From Acinetobacter sp. Ac_5812 (lineage in GTDB: Bacteria; Pseudomonadota; Gammaproteobacteria; Pseudomonadales; Moraxellaceae), in NCBI RefSeq assembly GCF_013072695.1, contig NZ_LXUK01000022.1, forward strand, positions 493,084 through 557,083: DNA of 64,000 nt, written 5' to 3'. The notes beneath the pieces were generated by a model that saw nothing but the letters and a program-made list of their open reading frames with translations, was not told where the DNA came from and made no database searches. Positions 7,989 to 16,118 of the stretch are shown piece by piece. Position 1 is the first letter of the stretch. Every line of letters begins with the position of its first letter. The position numbers and the translations under genes are program-made.

Positions 7989-9862
7989 TGTCAGACGTTC
8001 AATTGATTTTAAGAAATGCCAAAATAACCACCCTTGATGAACAGATTTCAGAAGCGCAAGCAATTGCAATTGCTGATGGAAAAGTTGTAAAAACGGGCAG
8101 TGATGATGACATCATGCGTTTATCAAACAGTACAACCAAGGTGATTGATTTAAATGGTCGTCGCGTAATTCCGGGTTTAAATGATAGCCACTTGCATATT
8201 ATTAGAGGTGGTCTGAACTATAATATGGAGTTGCGTTGGGAAGGTGTTCCTTCGCTATCAGATGCATTGAGACTGTTAAAAGAACAAGCAGAGAATACGC
8301 CTGCTCCACAATGGGTTAGAGTGGTGGGCGGTTGGACTGAATTTCAGTTTGTTGAAAAAAGAATGCCAACGCTGGAAGAGTTAAATCGAGCAGCTCCAGA
8401 TACTCCAGTATTCGTGTTACATCTTTATGCCAGCGCCATGTTGAATCGTGCTGCGCTTGAGGTGCTGGGTTTTAATAAAGATACGCCAGATCCACCAGGT
8501 GGAAAGATTGAGAGAAATGAGAGGGGTGAGCCGACAGGACTGCTTCTCGCGACACCATCCGCAATGATTCTGTATTCAACTTTAGGCAAGGCACCGAAAC
8601 TGCCGCTTGAAGATCAGGTCAATTCTACGCGTCATTTTATGCGTGAACTAAATCGTTTAGGTATTACCTCCGCAATTGATGCGGGTGGTGGCGGCCAAAA
8701 CTATCCTGATGACTATGAGGTGATCCAAGCACTGCATAATAATGATCAAATGACAGTTCGGATTGCTTATAACCTGTTTGCGCAAAAAGCAGGAGAAGAA
8801 CTTGAAGATTATAAAAAATGGACCGAGATGACATTCCCTGGTGATGGAGATAATGTTCTTAAGGTCAATGGTGCGGGTGAGAATCTGACTTGGTCTGCGG
8901 GAGATTTTGAAAATTTCTACGAACCGCGGCCAGACCTGCCTGAAAAGATGGAAGCTGAACTAGAAAGCATTGTTGAGTTGTTGGCTGAAAAGAAATGGCC
9001 ATTTCGTATTCATGCCACCTATGATGAAAGTATTAATCGCTTATTGAATGTCTTCGAACGCGTAAATGGCAGACAACCTTTTGCGACGCGTTTTATTATC
9101 GACCATGCTGAAACTGTTTCAGATCAAAATATTGAACGGATTGGTGCTTTGGGTGGTGGTATCGCGATTCAACATCGTATGGCCTATCAAGGTGAGATCT
9201 TTGTTCAGCGTTATGGTCTGGACGCTGCAAAATCGACTCCACCTGTGAAAAGAATGCTGGAGTTAGGTGTGCCTGTCGGTGCAGGTACTGATGCTACACG
9301 TGTTGCTTCATACAATCCATGGGTCTGCTTAAGTTGGTTAAGTACAGGCAAAACAGTCAGTGGTTTACCACTTTATGATGAACAAAATCTATTAGACAGA
9401 AAAACAGCGTTAAAGCTCTGGACCAAAGGCTCTGCATGGTTCTCTGGAGAACATCAGCACAAAGGTGCATTAAGTTCAGGTGAGCTTGCTGACCTGATAG
9501 TGCTTTCAGATGACTACTTTGCTGTGGAAGATGATGAAATTCAGTGGATTGAGTCTGTTCTGACGGTGATGAATGGCAAAATTGTCTATGCAGGCGCAGA
9601 GTTTAAGGATCAAGATCCATCGATTCCACCAGCATCACCAGATTGGTCACCAGTCAAACGTTTCGGTGGGCAATGGCGACGGTCAGAAAATCGTAATGCA
9701 CCTTCGTTATCACCGTTACAAAGTAGCTCTGCAACCTGTGCGTGTTCTAGTAGCTGTGGTATGCATGGGCATAGCCATGCGTGGATGCTGGATGTGCCCA
9801 TTAATGACAAAGACAAAAAGTCTTTTTGGGGTGCATTGGGCTGCTCTTGTTTCGCTTTTTAA
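7988..9862 (+). CDS. Amidohydrolase, YtcJ-like, with Cys/His-rich C-terminal tail
   Basis: A 624-residue metal-dependent hydrolase of the amidohydrolase superfamily. Visible elements are the N-terminal beta-sandwich start, the metal-binding HLH after the GLNDSH strand, later histidines in FRIHATYDES and IIDHAET, and the catalytic Asp in GAGTDATRV, as in YtcJ/AepA-type enzymes. These usually have about 530-560 residues; the extra C-terminal part (about 575-624) carries CACSSSCGMHGHSHAW and ends in CSCFAF, which looks able to bind metal. Substrate unknown. Its neighbours, a YcaC-like hydrolase and two membrane proteins, suggest uptake and hydrolysis of a small amide. Confidence 0.82.
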   Translation: MSDVQLILRNAKITTLDEQISEAQAIAIADGKVVKTGSDDDIMRLSNSTTKVIDLNGRRVIPGLNDSHLHIIRGGLNYNMELRWEGVPSLSDALRLLKEQAENTPAPQWVRVVGGWTEFQFVEKRMPTLEELNRAAPDTPVFVLHLYASAMLNRAALEVLGFNKDTPDPPGGKIERNERGEPTGLLLATPSAMILYSTLGKAPKLPLEDQVNSTRHFMRELNRLGITSAIDAGGGGQNYPDDYEVIQALHNNDQMTVRIAYNLFAQKAGEELEDYKKWTEMTFPGDGDNVLKVNGAGENLTWSAGDFENFYEPRPDLPEKMEAELESIVELLAEKKWPFRIHATYDESINRLLNVFERVNGRQPFATRFIIDHAETVSDQNIERIGALGGGIAIQHRMAYQGEIFVQRYGLDAAKSTPPVKRMLELGVPVGAGTDATRVASYNPWVCLSWLSTGKTVSGLPLYDEQNLLDRKTALKLWTKGSAWFSGEHQHKGALSSGELADLIVLSDDYFAVEDDEIQWIESVLTVMNGKIVYAGAEFKDQDPSIPPASPDWSPVKRFGGQWRRSENRNAPSLSPLQSSSATCACSSSCGMHGHSHAWMLDVPINDKDKKSFWGALGCSCFAF

Positions 9863-9877
9863 CTTGGAACCGCAGAT

Positions 9878-9905
9878 AGATTTCACTTTATTTTAAGTGA
9901 AATCT
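9878..9905. repeat. Intercistronic inverted repeat before the XapX gene
   Basis: Perfect 11-bp arms, AGATTTCACTT and AAGTGAAATCT, with a 6-nt loop. There is no T-tract, so it is more likely an RNA-processing, attenuation or protein-binding site than a full terminator. Confidence 0.45.
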
Positions 9906-9918
9906 AGGGAAAAGCACG

Positions 9919-10083
9919 ATGAAAATGTATTTGATCTCTTTAGCTGCTGGGCTTTTGGTCGGTGTCATATATTACTTGTTGAATGTTAAATCACCAGCAC
10001 CACCATTAGTGGCATTGTGTGGACTGTTAGGAATGGTGATCGGTGAACAATTACTTCCTGCGCTAAGAAATTTGATCAGTTGA
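9919..10083 (+). CDS. XapX domain small membrane protein
   Basis: A 54-residue protein beginning MKMYLISLAAGLLVG, with two hydrophobic helices and the motif VKSPAPPLVALCGLLGMVIGEQ that defines the XapX (DUF1427) family. AGGGA lies upstream of the ATG. XapX proteins are tiny inner-membrane proteins of unknown function, often next to hydrolases or transporters. Here it sits between the amidohydrolase and a DUF1275 gene, apparently in the same transcript. The family call is confident; the function is not known. Confidence 0.85.
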   Translation: MKMYLISLAAGLLVGVIYYLLNVKSPAPPLVALCGLLGMVIGEQLLPALRNLIS

Positions 10084-10123
10084 AATTTAGCCGAATATAG
10101 GCTTGTTTTTTAGGAATTAGAAG

Positions 10124-10834
10124 ATGGATGAGATGATAAAAAAACAACCCTTGAGCTTATGGGACAGTTGTCGAGATCCTGTGTTACTCACTGTCGTTGG
10201 CGGTGCAATTGATACCATAGGTTTTATCGCACTGTTCGGTTTTTTCACTGCACATGTGACAGGAAACTTGGTACTGGCTGGTGCGGCATGGGTGAGTGGT
10301 GGGTCTGGTATCTGGATTAAACTTGCTGCGATTCCATTGTTCATTGTGACAGTGGCGATCACTAAATATTGTATCGATCGTAGTGCTCAAAAGAGTAAGA
10401 CGCTGAGTTACCTATTTCTTGGTGAAGCCATTTTTTTAACGGGCTTTATGCTGTCTGGGCTTTATTTCGAACCGTTCAACAATGCAAATAGTCTTACAGT
10501 CGCACTTACAGGTGGTTTGGGTTTAATTGCCTTGGCAATTCGAAACACATCAAGTAAAACTCTAATTAAACACATTAGTCCAAGTACCATGATGACAGGA
10601 AATACCACCCAGTTAGGGATCGATATTTCAAATTATATGAGACAAGCCAGCCCTGAACATAAACAGAAATTATTGCAAAGTTTAAGCATTGTTGTTGGTT
10701 TTATTGTGGGTGCATTTCTGGGTGCGATTCTTTATGTTTACCTCGATTTTTGGAGTGTCGCTTTCTTTATCATTCCTGTGCTTTATTTGGCTTATCTTGC
10801 AGCTCATCATCGTTTTGTTCAGCCTGAAACTTAA
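10124..10834 (+). CDS. YoaK/DUF1275 family membrane protein
   Basis: A 236-residue protein with about six hydrophobic segments. The N-terminal GGAIDTIGFIALFGFFTAHVTGNLV is typical of DUF1275 (YoaK) proteins, as is the later SPSTMMTGNTTQLG. The family is suspected to act in transport, but no substrate is established. It begins 40 bp after the XapX gene with no terminator between, so it is probably the last gene of the hydrolase/amidohydrolase operon; a transport role for that pathway's substrate is inference. Confidence 0.82.
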   Translation: MDEMIKKQPLSLWDSCRDPVLLTVVGGAIDTIGFIALFGFFTAHVTGNLVLAGAAWVSGGSGIWIKLAAIPLFIVTVAITKYCIDRSAQKSKTLSYLFLGEAIFLTGFMLSGLYFEPFNNANSLTVALTGGLGLIALAIRNTSSKTLIKHISPSTMMTGNTTQLGIDISNYMRQASPEHKQKLLQSLSIVVGFIVGAFLGAILYVYLDFWSVAFFIIPVLYLAYLAAHHRFVQPET

Positions 10835-10883
10835 ATGGACAGAGTTAATATATATTCAGTGCTTTGTTGTTAAATCATGATGT

Positions 10884-11882
10884 ATGAGGTTGTATCGCAT
10901 GGTAATCAATAGAAATACGCTAATAAAGGGCATTGTTATGCTTTGTCTCTTTTACAGCTTATCTGCCTGCCAGCTCGTCAAACTTCAACAACGAAGTTTA
11001 AGTGCATCCTTAACCGATAAAACTCAAAGCATCTTAACGCGACCTCAATTAAGCGATGCTTCACAAAATACTTTGCTTCTTGCCGGTATTTCGGCCAATG
11101 AATGTATCAATCAGCCCGATAGATGTGTACAGACTTTAGAAAAAAAACTAACTGATAATAATGAACAGCGTTATGCTGCAGCCAGTGAAGTATATTTGGC
11201 TCATGCTTTAGGGTTAAGTGAAGAAAAAAAATGTCATGTATCGTTATTGGAAAGACAGCATTTAACGAAACAAAATCAATGTCTAGATCAAGTACTGACT
11301 TCACTTGATCAAAGTATCCGTTTTAGCTATGCCTATTTATTTGAAACGCAACATACACCTCAACAGCGTATTTTTGATCAGAGGCAAACGCAGGTTCGGC
11401 TTTTTTATAATGTGGCACTTTCACGATTGATCACGACGGCTTATTTACGCTATCAATTCACTCAGTTTCCAAAACAATTGCTCATTAATCAGCATCTTTA
11501 TTCTTTCAATTTCGATGATTATCCAGAATTAGCAATGACAGATATTCAGTTATTACAATCGAGTTACAATATGCGTTTTTCTGGATTTTACAGCGTCAAT
11601 CGTCGAGATGGCTTTGGTTCTGAATTTGTGTTGGTTGCAAAGAATAAGCAGCCATTCAGCTCCGATTATATTTATGATCCAGAAACCTTTTATGCTGCTC
11701 AGGAAAATCCATATATTCATGCAGCAAGGTATTTATCTGTTACTGCTGTAGCACAACCATTAAAACAGACTCAAGTTGAAGATTTACTTCGAGATGCTGC
11801 ATTAGAAATCAAGCTGATTGATCCTTTTCGCCATGATGAGGTTCAGGTCGCGGGTGGGAATTATTTATTAACAGCTAATTAA
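10884..11882 (+). CDS. N-terminal part of a split lipoprotein alpha/beta hydrolase
   Basis: A 332-residue frame whose N-terminus is a lipoprotein signal: basic residues, hydrophobic stretch, then lipobox LSAC with Cys29. It ends at TAA 11880-11882, but the same frame stays open for 20 more codons (SAPYGLWLAENNLGGTGYKS) straight into the hydrolase frame at 11943. I read this as the first half of one gene of 663 codons interrupted by one nonsense codon. The N-terminal half has no domain I recognise. It could be a pseudogene, a readthrough gene or a sequencing error. Downstream ATG codons, including one at the hydrophobic stretch, are alternative starts. Confidence 0.7.
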   Translation: MRLYRMVINRNTLIKGIVMLCLFYSLSACQLVKLQQRSLSASLTDKTQSILTRPQLSDASQNTLLLAGISANECINQPDRCVQTLEKKLTDNNEQRYAAASEVYLAHALGLSEEKKCHVSLLERQHLTKQNQCLDQVLTSLDQSIRFSYAYLFETQHTPQQRIFDQRQTQVRLFYNVALSRLITTAYLRYQFTQFPKQLLINQHLYSFNFDDYPELAMTDIQLLQSSYNMRFSGFYSVNRRDGFGSEFVLVAKNKQPFSSDYIYDPETFYAAQENPYIHAARYLSVTAVAQPLKQTQVEDLLRDAALEIKLIDPFRHDEVQVAGGNYLLTAN

Positions 11883-11942
11883 TCAGCACCATATGGTCTT
11901 TGGTTAGCTGAAAATAACTTAGGTGGTACAGGCTACAAGAGC

Positions 11943-12872
11943 TTGATCGATCGTAAAGAACAGTTGAGCATGCCACATTTATTCATGTTGGAGCCATATC
12001 AACCGAATAAAAAAATTATTATCTTTATCCATGGTTTAGCAAGCAGTCCTGAAGCGTGGATTACGCTGACGAATGATATTTTAGGGGATGATAACTTACG
12101 TAAGCAATATCAGGTTTGGCAGGTTTTCTACTCCACCAACATGCCGATTTTAGAAAGCCGCGCTCAAATTTATGCCTTGTTGAAACAGGCATTTTCAATG
12201 CATGATCCTAAAGACGCTGCAATGTCTGACGCTGTTCTGATTGGACATAGTATGGGCGGCATTATTAGTCGTCTGATCATGGGGCAGGGTGATATCCGTC
12301 AGCAGGCTGTTGATGCCATCAATAACGAACAAGCACATGATTTTATTTTCTCACCCGCCGTCAGTAAGCGCTTTATCTTCCGTCCAATTGATCAAATTAA
12401 CCGTGTTATTTTTATTGCAACACCGCATAAAGGTACGGCCTATGCAGATCGCTGGTTTACACTCGCGTTACGCAAAGTTATTCATTTACCCAGCAAGTTT
12501 TTAACTGCAGCCGAGGTTGCGGTCACAGAAAAGAAAATTGACTTACAGCAAATGAAAAATAATCTTTCCTCAGGCATCATTGAAAACGGACCAAGTGATT
12601 TAAGCTATCAGTCTAAATTTATGAAAATGACTCAGGATATTCAACCGATAAAGGGTTTAGCCTACCATTCAATCATGGGTAATATCACGCAAAGCCAAGA
12701 CCCCGATAAAATGACCGATGGTATCGTGCCATATACCAGCTCACATTTAGAGGGGGCTTTATCTGAAAAAATCATCCAAGGTGGGCATTCGATTCAAGAA
12801 AAACCAGAAGCAATTCTGGAATTAAGACAAATTTTAAAATTACATGCCAAGCAGCATGCCTTGCCACAATGA
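11943..12872 (+). CDS. C-terminal part of a split lipoprotein hydrolase: lipase-like alpha/beta-hydrolase domain
   Basis: This frame holds a full alpha/beta-hydrolase core: oxyanion-side FIHGLASSPEAW, nucleophile elbow GHSMGG, HKGTAYADRW, and a late GGHS histidine. It resembles esterases and lipases acting on membrane-linked esters. The first possible start is TTG 11943 with no ribosome-binding site, and the frame continues upstream in phase with 10884-11882, separated only by one TAA. Independent expression is therefore doubtful. If the stop is real, the hydrolase would lose its lipoprotein signal and membrane anchor. Confidence 0.72.
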   Translation: MIDRKEQLSMPHLFMLEPYQPNKKIIIFIHGLASSPEAWITLTNDILGDDNLRKQYQVWQVFYSTNMPILESRAQIYALLKQAFSMHDPKDAAMSDAVLIGHSMGGIISRLIMGQGDIRQQAVDAINNEQAHDFIFSPAVSKRFIFRPIDQINRVIFIATPHKGTAYADRWFTLALRKVIHLPSKFLTAAEVAVTEKKIDLQQMKNNLSSGIIENGPSDLSYQSKFMKMTQDIQPIKGLAYHSIMGNITQSQDPDKMTDGIVPYTSSHLEGALSEKIIQGGHSIQEKPEAILELRQILKLHAKQHALPQ

Positions 12873-12922
12873 TGGTTTAGTGCATAAGAATTTAATGATG
12901 GAAATAAAGTAGTCTCTAAATT

Positions 12923-13349
12923 TTAGTCATCTCTTAAGATTGCTTGTCCAGTTCTTGGATTGGTGAGGGTTACGTTTTCTAAGGCACGAATCAGCCAAGA
13001 TTCTTGCTGCTTGGTCAATACGGCAAGAATTAAAGTATCTACCTGATGTACACCAACTGGGTGAGCTAGACCTGCTGTTAATCTGCTCCAAAAATGGATA
13101 ATCACCACATCCTCTGTGATTGGACTCAGCTCTAAGATTTCATTCTGAATGGGTCGAATCGCGATAGATGGTTTCATGAATAGGAAGATGCAAGGCAACA
13201 ATTTCTTTTATACCTTTTACATAGTGCCCAAAGCGATTTACAAAGCTTGCATCCTCACAAAATAGCGAGGCAAACCCAGCCATATCATGTTCATTCCAAG
13301 CCGTTTGGAATAAATATGGGATTTGTTCTGGGGTAATTGCTTTAGCCAT
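12923..13349 (-). pseudogene. SgcJ/EcaC-type NTF2-like protein gene, frameshifted
   Basis: Two overlapping frames encode the two halves of one protein of about 141 residues. The first (from ATG 13349) runs MAKAITPEQIPYLFQTAWNE to IHETIYRDST; the second resumes with IQNEILELSP and goes to the end at 12923, including the family stretch LTAGLAHPVG and ENVTLTNPRTGQAIL. Removing one C from the CCC tract (13151-13153, GGG on the plus strand) joins them cleanly. SgcJ/EcaC proteins are small NTF2-fold proteins of uncertain enzymatic role. It lies just downstream of the TetR gene at 13360 and is probably cotranscribed with it. A real frameshift or a sequencing error would look the same. Confidence 0.75.
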
Positions 13350-13359
13350 GATCTTTTCC

Positions 13360-13995
13360 TTAGCTCAATCCCTTAATCAGCGCGCTGATCGTCATTTCTT
13401 TTAAGGTATTCGGATTTCCCCAAGGATATTCGGGAATACCAATCAGACTTAAGGTAATCCCTAACATACTACAGAGTAGAACGTTCTTGATTTCGTTCGC
13501 ATCACCTGCACGTATTTCACCACGGGCTTGTGCTTCCTGAATCGCACGGGTGTAAATTTCTAATTGAGGGACTGCTTGCGAAGCATCGACAAAATAATGT
13601 TCGTCTGCATTTTGCGGATGATCTTCAATAAGGAAAATTGCTCTGCAATCATTCGGTCTGTTTAACCAAAAATCAACTTGAGCTGTACACAGCTTTTCTA
13701 GTCGTTCCGATTCAGGACTGCTGTTGTAGCATTCTTCCAGTTCAAGCATTAAATCTAAAAAAATCACTTCCCAAATATGGTGCAATAACTGTCTTTTACT
13801 CGGAAATAAAGTGTAGAGCGTTGCGGGTAAACAATCTGCTTGGGCTGCAATTTTACGCATAGATACACCTTCGTATCCATGTGCTGCAAATAGGTCTCTG
13901 GCCGCCTGAATAATCACATTCCGATTGGCTTCGATTTGTTCCTGACTGCGAGGAGGACGTCCACGGCGAGGTGCTTTTGTTTGATTATTTTCCAT
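13360..13995 (-). CDS. TetR/AcrR-family repressor
   Basis: A 211-residue regulator. The N-terminal RRGRPPRSQEQIEANRN leads into a helix-turn-helix (AAHGYEGVSMRKIAAQADCLPATLYTLFPSKRQLL, about residues 37-71), followed by an all-helical ligand domain. It is divergent from the amine oxidase gene at 14093, and the intervening 97 bp hold one perfect 26-bp palindrome and one degenerate copy, so it very likely represses both itself and the amine oxidase. The inducer is unknown, perhaps an amine. Confidence 0.87.
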   Translation of the reverse strand: MENNQTKAPRRGRPPRSQEQIEANRNVIIQAARDLFAAHGYEGVSMRKIAAQADCLPATLYTLFPSKRQLLHHIWEVIFLDLMLELEECYNSSPESERLEKLCTAQVDFWLNRPNDCRAIFLIEDHPQNADEHYFVDASQAVPQLEIYTRAIQEAQARGEIRAGDANEIKNVLLCSMLGITLSLIGIPEYPWGNPNTLKEMTISALIKGLS

Positions 13996-14010
13996 AGCTA
14001 TTGATTTTAG

Positions 14011-14023
14011 TGAACACGTTCCA
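14011..14023. promoter_or_regulatory. Second, degenerate TetR operator
   Basis: TGAACACGTTCCA shares the core GAAC-N-CGTTC with the perfect palindrome at 14038-14063. It sits just upstream of the TetR gene, so it may be the autoregulatory site. Binding is inferred from similarity. Confidence 0.5.
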
Positions 14024-14037
14024 TAAAATCAAATTTA

Positions 14038-14063
14038 ATTTTAATGAACGCGTTCATTAAAAT
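14038..14063. promoter_or_regulatory. Perfect 26-bp palindrome, TetR operator
   Basis: The 26 bp are exactly self-complementary around the core TAATGAACGCGTTCATTA. It lies 30 bp before the amine oxidase start and faces the divergent TetR gene, the normal operator position. Confidence 0.75.
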
Positions 14064-14092
14064 ATGAATGATAATTTTAATAGCAGGAAATA

Positions 14093-15469
14093 ATGATGGA
14101 TACTCAAACAACTGAAAAAACGTGGGATGCAATCGTGGTCGGTGCTGGTTTAGCAGGTTTAAAAGCAGCATTGGAATTAAAGAAAGCGGGTAAAGATGTA
14201 TTGCTTCTGGAAGCGCGTGATCGTGTCGGTGGTCGCTCAAAAGCAGGGGAAATTTATGGAGAAACCATTGATCTAGGTGGGCAATGGGTTGGTCCGCAAC
14301 AAAAACTGTTATTGGCACAGGCCCAAGAACTAGGTGTCAAAACCTACCCTCAATTTATCAAAGGCGCGAGCTTGGTCAGTCGTAATGGTTTAGTCAAATC
14401 CTATCGCTCCAATATCCCCAAGCTGCCAATTGCTTCACTGCTTGAAATTGCGCTACTTGAACGTCGTTGGAATAAAGAAGCTCAATCATTACCGAATGGA
14501 GAACCTTGGTTAGCAGCACAAGCGAAGCAATGGGATGCAGAGTCGGTCGAAAGCTGGTTGTTAAAACATGTGCTCACAGACGGTGCGCGAGATTTTATGC
14601 GAACCATCGTAGGGGCACTCTTCTGTTGTAATAGCTCTCAGTTATCCTATTTGTTTTTTCTCGAATACTTTAGACAAGCGCATGGACTTGAAGTTCTCAT
14701 CTCAACTGAAGGTGGGGCACAGCAAGATAAATTCATCGGGGGGGCATGGCAAATTTCGAAACTGATTGCAGATCAATTAAAAGATAACTTAATCTTAAAT
14801 TCACCCGTTTTAGCCGTTGAGCAGCATGCAGATCATGTCAAAGTTGTGTGTAGAGCCCAAAGCTATAAGGCAAAAAACATCATCATTGCCACACCGCCTG
14901 TACTCGCATCCAAAATTCATTACACACCACCGCTACCTACAAAGCGTGAACGGTTATTACAGAGTATGACTATGGGTGCTGTGATTAAAGTTCATTTGGC
15001 CTATAGCAAAGCTTTTTGGAAGCAACAAAACTTAAATGGCGCTGTGGTAGCGACAGATCGAGCAGTCAGCGTTGTGTTTGATCAATCTCCTGAAGGAGCA
15101 AATCATGGGGTTTTACTCGGCTTGATCGAAGGTGATTATGCAATTGAGTTAAGTTCACTTGATAGTGAGACACGTCGCCAACGGGTCATTTCAGATTTTA
15201 TTTATTACTTTGGTCAACAAGCAGCGCATCCTTTGGAGTATGTGGAACAAGACTGGCTCACTGAAGCGTGGTCTCAAGGGGGATATGTTGCACATATGCC
15301 ACCAGGGGTGATGACCACTTATGGTGATTGTATCAGACAGCCTGTCGATCGAATTCATTGGGCGGGTACAGAAACGGCAACTGAATGGAGTGGCTATCTA
15401 GATGGTGCTTTACAGTCAGGTATACGTGCTGCCAAAGAAATTATTCACAAACAGACGTTAAGTCTGTGA
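14093..15469 (+). CDS. FAD-dependent amine oxidase (flavin monoamine oxidase family)
   Basis: A 458-residue flavoenzyme. The N-terminal Rossmann motif (VVGAGLAGLKAALELKKAG) is followed by EARDRVGGRS and DLGGQWVG, and the C-terminal WAGTETATEWSGYLDGALQSG is diagnostic of monoamine oxidase-type enzymes, which oxidise amines to imines/aldehydes with release of peroxide. The site where mitochondrial MAO binds FAD through Cys here reads WSQGGY, so the flavin should be non-covalent. Two ATGs lie in a row (14093 and 14096); the AGGA at 14085 is better spaced for the second. The promoter carries a TetR operator. Confidence 0.88.
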   Translation: MMDTQTTEKTWDAIVVGAGLAGLKAALELKKAGKDVLLLEARDRVGGRSKAGEIYGETIDLGGQWVGPQQKLLLAQAQELGVKTYPQFIKGASLVSRNGLVKSYRSNIPKLPIASLLEIALLERRWNKEAQSLPNGEPWLAAQAKQWDAESVESWLLKHVLTDGARDFMRTIVGALFCCNSSQLSYLFFLEYFRQAHGLEVLISTEGGAQQDKFIGGAWQISKLIADQLKDNLILNSPVLAVEQHADHVKVVCRAQSYKAKNIIIATPPVLASKIHYTPPLPTKRERLLQSMTMGAVIKVHLAYSKAFWKQQNLNGAVVATDRAVSVVFDQSPEGANHGVLLGLIEGDYAIELSSLDSETRRQRVISDFIYYFGQQAAHPLEYVEQDWLTEAWSQGGYVAHMPPGVMTTYGDCIRQPVDRIHWAGTETATEWSGYLDGALQSGIRAAKEIIHKQTLSL

Positions 15470-15526
15470 TTGTTCCGTAGTCGCCTTGAATTACATGATC
15501 TTCATTCTAATGAATAAGGAATAAAT

Positions 15527-16012
15527 ATGCGGTCTCAACAGTTTCTAAATGGAATTAACTATGAATTGCAAAATCGTGCTTTTGCGCTTAGCGCAATTGT
15601 ACGTATCGCCAATCGCGTACAGGGAACACAAGAATATATTTTCTGGAGTGCCTATGAAAAGTTAGAACGATTCAATACAGCACATTATTTTGCATATGCA
15701 GAGAAGTTAGGCCTCGATGCAACACCATCTTTTTTGACGAAGGCAAAAGCATCACTGATTAGTTCAACGCCATCTTTCTTATTGGATGAATTACTTAAAC
15801 TGGTTTATTCAAAAACCAAAGTTTATATGGAAGATTTAAAACAAGTCCATGCTCAAGGAACAAAAGCAGATCGTGAGTTTCTAGACTATATGCTTGCACA
15901 AGAGCAAGTCCAAATAGAATTGATGGAACTGGCAATCAAGAAGCAATATCGTGAAATTCCCCCTAAAATTGAGCAGTTTATCCAGAATTATCGAGACAAG
16001 GAACTGGTCTAG
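15527..16012 (+). CDS. Conserved helical protein of unknown function
   Basis: A 161-residue, almost wholly alpha-helical soluble protein without signal peptide. I do not recognise a family with certainty. Four long helices and acidic/aromatic runs such as YIFWSAYEKLERFNTAHYF and AQEQVQIELMELA recall ferritin-like bundles, but the usual ExxH metal motifs are not evident. It follows the amine oxidase by 57 bp in the same direction with no terminator between, so it is probably in the same TetR-controlled transcript and may serve amine catabolism. Confidence 0.6.
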   Translation: MRSQQFLNGINYELQNRAFALSAIVRIANRVQGTQEYIFWSAYEKLERFNTAHYFAYAEKLGLDATPSFLTKAKASLISSTPSFLLDELLKLVYSKTKVYMEDLKQVHAQGTKADREFLDYMLAQEQVQIELMELAIKKQYREIPPKIEQFIQNYRDKELV

Positions 16013-16043
16013 CGCGTGTTTTCTTTTTATTAAGTTGAAAGTA

Positions 16044-16077
16044 AATCGTCCTATACCTGCATCGATATAGGACGATT
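16044..16077. terminator. Hairpin between convergent genes
   Basis: Perfect 12-bp stem AATCGTCCTATA/TATAGGACGATT with a 10-nt loop, between two convergent genes. T-runs are weak on both sides, so termination efficiency is uncertain. Confidence 0.55.
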
Positions 16078-16118
16078 AAACAAATAAAATGGCTACGTTA
16101 TTAAACGCACACCATTAT

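Noticed and set aside
10117..10390. Minus-strand frames over the DUF1275 gene
   Set aside because: Shadows of the real gene; no ribosome-binding sites or recognisable domains.
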